DNA of 64,000 nucleotides from Leyella stercorea (GTDB lineage: Bacteria; Bacteroidota; Bacteroidia; Bacteroidales; Bacteroidaceae): NCBI RefSeq assembly GCF_021531355.1, contig NZ_JADYTS010000009.1, forward strand, positions 1 to 64,000, written 5' to 3'. Under the pieces are notes generated by a model. It ran no database searches and had not been told where the DNA came from. It worked only from the letters and a program-made list of their open reading frames with translations. Below are positions 60,386 through 64,000 of this stretch, piece after piece. Positions within the stretch are counted from its first letter, which is position 1. Each line of letters opens with the position of its first letter. The position numbers and the translations under genes were made by a program.

Positions 60386-61387
60386 ATGGAAACTCTTAAA
60401 CGTAACATCGCCATCGTTTGCGGCGGCGATTCTTCAGAACATGACGTGTCAATGCGCTCAGCGCAGGGACTGTATTCTTTCTTCGACAAAGATCGTTATA
60501 ACGTGTATATCGTCGATGTGAAGGGGCTGGACTGGCATGTCGACCTGCAAGACGGCACAACGGCAACTATCGACAAGAACGATTTCTCGTTTCTTGAGAA
60601 TGGAAAGGCCGTCGTATTCGATTATGCCTATATCACAATACACGGTACACCGGGTGAGAACGGCGTGCTGCAGGGTTACTTTGAGTTGCTGCACATTCCA
60701 TACAGCACATCAGGCGTGCTTGTTGAGGCTATGACCTTCGACAAGTATGTGCTCAATAATTATCTGCGCGGATGGGGAGTCAACGTGGCAAAGAGTCTGT
60801 TGATTCGCCGCGGCGAGGAAAACAAGTACACCGATGAATTTATCGAGAGTGAGCTTGGTATGCCGTGCTTCGTAAAACCGGCTGCCGACGGATCAAGCTT
60901 CGGTGTGTCGAAGGTGAAGAATGCTGACCAGCTGGCTCCGGCTTTGCGCGTGGCATTCATGGAGTGCGACGAGGTGATGATTGAGAAGTTCATGAAGGGA
61001 ACCGAGATTTCAATCGGCTGCTACAAGACTCGCGAGAAGTCGGTAGTGTTCCCCGCCACTGAGGTGGTGACAAGCAATGAGTTCTTCGACTATGACGCCA
61101 AGTACAACGGACAGGTGCAGGAGATTACTCCGGCTCGCATCGCTCCCGAAACCGCCAAGCGTGTGGCTGAGGAGACAAGTCGCATTTACGACATCCTGCA
61201 CTGCAACGGCATCATCCGCATCGACTATATCATCTCGAAGGATGCCGATGGCAATGATGTCATCAACATGATCGAAATCAACACTACTCCAGGCATGACT
61301 GCTACCAGCTTCATCCCGCAGCAGGTACGCGCCGCCGGACTCGACATTAAGGAAGTGCTGACCGACATTGTGGAGAATCAGTTTTAA
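60386..61387 (+). CDS. ddl: D-alanine--D-alanine ligase
   Basis: This 333-residue ATP-grasp enzyme joins two D-alanines for the peptidoglycan stem peptide. Signatures are IAVCGGD-like IAIVCGGDSSEHDVSMRSAQ near 8, HGTPGENGVLQGYFELLHIPYSTSGVLVEAMTFDKY near 87-122, CFVKPAADGSSFGVSKV near 153, and the metal-binding end NMIEINTTPGMTATSFIPQQ near 295. The length is normal. It lies in the PASTA-RluD-Ddl-acyltransferase series. Confidence 0.97.
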   Translation: METLKRNIAIVCGGDSSEHDVSMRSAQGLYSFFDKDRYNVYIVDVKGLDWHVDLQDGTTATIDKNDFSFLENGKAVVFDYAYITIHGTPGENGVLQGYFELLHIPYSTSGVLVEAMTFDKYVLNNYLRGWGVNVAKSLLIRRGEENKYTDEFIESELGMPCFVKPAADGSSFGVSKVKNADQLAPALRVAFMECDEVMIEKFMKGTEISIGCYKTREKSVVFPATEVVTSNEFFDYDAKYNGQVQEITPARIAPETAKRVAEETSRIYDILHCNGIIRIDYIISKDADGNDVINMIEINTTPGMTATSFIPQQVRAAGLDIKEVLTDIVENQF

Positions 61388-61597
61388 TGAATTTTGAGTT
61401 TTGAATTTTGAGTTTTGAATTTGTCGGCTTCGCCGATGTTGAATTGCTCAATTTTGAATTTGGAATTCAAACGGTTCAATAAAACAGAAATCGTATTCAA
61501 AAGTTCATAAACTCAACACTCAAAACTCAACATTCAAAACTCAAAATTGCCACAGGCAACCAATTCAAAATTCAAAACTCAAAATTCAAAACTCTCA
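61388..61597. repeat. TTGAATT-type heptad repeat with small hairpins, copy 4
   Basis: TTGAGTT/TTGAATT heptads (from about 61391) and inverted CTCAAAA/TTCAAAA heptads (61511-61595) surround GTCGGCTTCGCCGA (61421) and TTGCCACAGGCAA (61548). An ATG inside (61547 frame) would add MPQATNSKFKTQNSKL to the next protein, almost the same artefact peptide as in copy 3. Confidence 0.75.
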
Positions 61598-61600
61598 CCT

Positions 61601-62746
61601 ATGGATATACATCAATTTGACGCTATCCGGCCGTTTGAGCCGGAAGAGTTGCCCGAAGTGTTCGACCGCTTGTTGCAGAACGAGCAGTTCAAGCAGGTGT
61701 TGGCCTATCTTTATCCTGGAGTTCCGGTAGAAATGATTGGTCAGAAGATGCACCAGTGTCGCACAAACCTTGAGTTTCAGAAGGCTTTCTGCTACGATTT
61801 CCTGCAAAATCTTCTTGCTAAGGCAAGCCTCGGCATTGACTCTGATTTCCAGAACATCGACCTCAAGCGTCGCTACATGTTCGTGAGCAACCACCGCGAC
61901 ATTGTGCTCGACTCGGCTCTGTTGCACAAACTGCTGTTTGATGCAGGTTGCGACACTACAACCGAGATTGCCATCGGCGACAATCTGCTGAAGTTGCCGT
62001 GGGTGAAGGACATTGTGCGCATCAACAAGTCGTTCATTGTGGAGCGCTCGCTGTCAATGCGTCAGATGCTTGTATCGTCCAAACGACTGTCGGACTATAT
62101 GCACTTTGTCATCAACGAAAAGCACGACAACGTGTGGATAGCTCAGCGTGAGGGACGCGCCAAGGACTCTAACGACCGCACTCAGGAGGCTATTCTCAAG
62201 ATGATGACGATGGGTGGCGAAGGCTCTGTGAAGCAACGCTTGCTGTCGCTGAACATCGTTCCGCTTGCCATAAGCTATGAGTTCGATCCGTGCGACTTCC
62301 TAAAGGCTCAGGAGTTCCAGCTGCGTCGTGATGTTGAGGGATGGAAGAAGGGTTCTATGGACGATGTCATCAGCATGCAGACTGGCATTATGGGATTCAA
62401 GGGACACATCCATTATCATTGCGCTCCGTGCATCGACGAGTGGCTCGAGCAGTTGCCCGACGATATGCCCAAGGCCGACTTCTACAAGGCTGTGGCTGAA
62501 CATATCGACCATGACATCTGGCGTGGCTATCGTCTCTATCCGTCCAACTTCGTGGCTCTCGACCTTCTCGAAGGCACAAAGGCTCATGCCGACCGCTACA
62601 CCGATGAAGACCGTCAGCGCTTTGAGGCTTATCTGCAAGGTCAGATGGCTAAGATTCAGTTGCCCAATCCCGATGTCGACTTCCTGCGCGAGCGCATGCT
62701 GACAATGTATGCCAACCCCGTCAGAAACCAGATGAGCGTACTGTAA
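61601..62746 (+). CDS. 1-acyl-sn-glycerol-3-phosphate acyltransferase-like protein
   Basis: The start was placed at MDIHQFD (61601), giving 381 residues. It contains the LPLAT/PlsC motifs FVSNHRDIVLDSALL near 92-106 (NHxxxxD), IVRINKSFIVERS near 135, AQREGRAKDSNDRTQEAILKM near 186 (EGxR-type) and IVPLAISYEFDPCD near 220. It has no obvious membrane helices. It probably acylates lysophosphatidic acid or a related lipid at the inner membrane. It follows ddl after a repeat and precedes a NigD-like lipoprotein gene. Confidence 0.85.
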   Translation: MDIHQFDAIRPFEPEELPEVFDRLLQNEQFKQVLAYLYPGVPVEMIGQKMHQCRTNLEFQKAFCYDFLQNLLAKASLGIDSDFQNIDLKRRYMFVSNHRDIVLDSALLHKLLFDAGCDTTTEIAIGDNLLKLPWVKDIVRINKSFIVERSLSMRQMLVSSKRLSDYMHFVINEKHDNVWIAQREGRAKDSNDRTQEAILKMMTMGGEGSVKQRLLSLNIVPLAISYEFDPCDFLKAQEFQLRRDVEGWKKGSMDDVISMQTGIMGFKGHIHYHCAPCIDEWLEQLPDDMPKADFYKAVAEHIDHDIWRGYRLYPSNFVALDLLEGTKAHADRYTDEDRQRFEAYLQGQMAKIQLPNPDVDFLRERMLTMYANPVRNQMSVL

Positions 62747-62787
62747 TAAGTCGCTGGAGTTTAGTATATTGCGAAGCATTATTGCCG

Positions 62788-63456
62788 ATGAAAATCAGAA
62801 CATTACTAATGGGTTTGGCAGCTGCTGTGCTTGCATCGTGCGAGCACGACGGCTATGAGTCGGGCGATGGCAGTCTGTCGTATCTCACCGCCGAATTGGC
62901 AGTGCTGCATACTGCATCCAACCGCTCGGCTACGTCTGCCGACCTTGACAATGGCACAACGCTCAGCATCAGCAATCCGTTCACGACATCGTGGATGACC
63001 AAGGCTGACACCATCTATCGCGCATTGCTGTACTACGATGTAGCTACCGATGGCAGCAAGAAGGTGAAGGCCCGTTCGGTGTCGGCTGTGCCTGTGCTAC
63101 GACCGATGGAGCAAAGCAAGGTGAAGGATATGCACACCGACCCCGTTGGATTGGAGAGCGTATGGGCTGCCAAAAGCGGATATATCAATATGTCGTTGCT
63201 ACTGAAGGCGGGCAAGACTGACGGTGAGGATGCCGTGCAGACGCTCGGGCTTGTAGATTGTGGCACGACTGTCGGCAATGATGGCAAGCGCATACGTCAT
63301 CTGAAGCTTTATCACGACCAGGGAGGCGTGCCCGAATATTACACAGTGCAACGCTATGCCAGCATCGACACTAAGGATTTGGGCGATATTGACGCTGTAA
63401 GCATCACTGTGAATACATATAGCGGTGAGGTGACGAAGACTTTGGAGTGTAAATAA
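62788..63456 (+). CDS. NigD-like lipoprotein
   Basis: The start was placed at ATG 62788 (MKIRTLLMGLAAAVLASC); a TTG two codons earlier is less likely. The lipobox LASC puts the lipidated cysteine at residue 18. The 222-residue mature protein is beta-rich, with YRALLYYDVATDGSKKVKARSVSAVPVLRP, YINMSLLLKAGKTDG and a C-terminal strand. This pattern is typical of Bacteroidales NigD-like families of unknown function. A bidirectional terminator follows. Confidence 0.8.
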   Translation: MKIRTLLMGLAAAVLASCEHDGYESGDGSLSYLTAELAVLHTASNRSATSADLDNGTTLSISNPFTTSWMTKADTIYRALLYYDVATDGSKKVKARSVSAVPVLRPMEQSKVKDMHTDPVGLESVWAAKSGYINMSLLLKAGKTDGEDAVQTLGLVDCGTTVGNDGKRIRHLKLYHDQGGVPEYYTVQRYASIDTKDLGDIDAVSITVNTYSGEVTKTLECK

Positions 63457-63500
63457 AGAGGTAGTGTCTCTGTCTTGACATTACCCTAATACAAAAGAAA

Positions 63501-63533
63501 CAGGAGGCTGTGGCATTTCGCCATAGCCTCCTG
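63501..63533. terminator. Bidirectional terminator
   Basis: CAGGAGGCTGTGGC and GCCATAGCCTCCTG pair over 14 positions with one G-U, around a 5-base loop, between two convergent genes. The word GCCATAGCCTCCT also occurs at 184-196. Confidence 0.8.
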
Positions 63534-63549
63534 TCGTTTATGTGGAGAA

Positions 63550-64000
63550 TCATTTGTAATACTGTTGTGCGAGAGCTGTTATCTCATTGGGGATGAGCGC
63601 TGTGATGTCTTTACCCTCGTTGATGTATTGTCGCACAAGAGTGGAACTCACATCGTATAGACCGGTATCAAAAACCTTAACTGTTTGTGGCAGTTTTGCT
63701 GTGTCTATAGGATATCCCGAGCGCGGATAAATTGCGATAGGGTAGTGGGCAATGATGTCGTCGGCATGATACCAGCGGTCGAATACAGCCCAGTTGTCGG
63801 CACCTATGAGTAGTGTAAATTCACGTTCGGGATAGTCGTTGCTAAGCGACTGCAGCGTGTGCCACATGTATGAAGGGCGGGACAGATGAAATTCGTAGTC
63901 GCAAGCCTTCAGTTGTGGATATGGCCCAAGCGCTATGCGGGTCATATCGAGACGCAGCTGCTCGTCGAGCAGGTCGGCCGAATGCTTCAGAGGGTTTTGC
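63550..64000 (-). CDS. nadD: Nicotinate-nucleotide adenylyltransferase, 3' part
   Basis: The gene runs off the window edge; the in-frame sequence from 64000 reads QNPLKHSADLLDEQLRLDM before the internal ATG at 63945. The rest has FHLSRPSYMWHTLQSL, the ISSTxxR-like DVSSTLVRQYINEG near the end, and LLIGADNWAVFDRWYHADDII, all characteristic of NadD. The enzyme adenylylates nicotinate mononucleotide in NAD synthesis. The N-terminal HxGH nucleotide-binding motif must lie beyond the window. Confidence 0.93.
   Translation of the reverse strand, partial: QNPLKHSADLLDEQLRLDMTRIALGPYPQLKACDYEFHLSRPSYMWHTLQSLSNDYPEREFTLLIGADNWAVFDRWYHADDIIAHYPIAIYPRSGYPIDTAKLPQTVKVFDTGLYDVSSTLVRQYINEGKDITALIPNEITALAQQYYK

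Overview
The window looks like a Bacteroidales chromosome, most likely Prevotellaceae or a close relative (inference). Upstream of many genes are Bacteroidota-type promoters with a TAnnTTTG -7 element, several with TTTG 19 bases upstream. The protein families also fit: DUF5020, NigD-like lipoprotein, MobB/MobC relaxosome, CTn TraD/TraE, DUF4143 ATPases and Bro-N proteins. No rRNA, tRNA or CRISPR array was recognised.

Layout. (1) 1-24.3 kb is core and GC-richer. It holds a hybrid histidine kinase with HPt, a sigma-54 response regulator, a PPDK-like protein, a LytS/LytTR two-component pair, asd, an AraC regulator, a CCA-adding-type enzyme, DUF5020, a purine permease, a DUF4091 protein, a DAACS symporter, an acyloxyacyl hydrolase-like protein and dnaK. 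Convergent gene ends carry inverted, heptad-repeat MITE-like elements. A perfect sigma-54 promoter precedes the small secreted protein at 509, and a near-perfect one with the same start-site heptamer precedes dnaK. (2) 24.33-43.81 kb appears to be one mobilizable element inserted in the 3' end of dnaK: excisionase-like protein, tyrosine integrase, DUF3987 and Toprim-type replication proteins, MobC/MobB relaxosome, and a cargo made of an AlbA_2 protein and a Druantia type III-like locus (XRE regulator, truncated Bro-N, DruH, DruE). druH is interrupted by one in-frame TAA. (3) 43.8-56.1 kb is a scrapyard and defence island of lower GC. It has relics of HAD, Rpn, Bro-N, IS66, DUF4143 and CTn transfer genes, one intact DUF4143 ATPase, and an intact three-gene operon (DUF262 protein, DUF3696-type ATPase, PLD-like protein) that I cannot assign to a named system. 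(4) 56.1-64 kb is core again: a MORN/GH25 lipoprotein, a degenerate protease-like protein, PASTA, rluD-type synthase, ddl, an acyltransferase, a NigD-like lipoprotein and the end of nadD.

How it fits together. The kinase/sigma-54 regulator pair could drive the sigma-54 promoters (inference). The dnaK 3' end served as a landing site whose element restores the last DnaK codons. The element brings phage defence, although its DruH may be disabled by the stop codon. The next stretch of chromosome carries a second candidate defence operon. All family assignments are from reading the translated sequence, without database searches.
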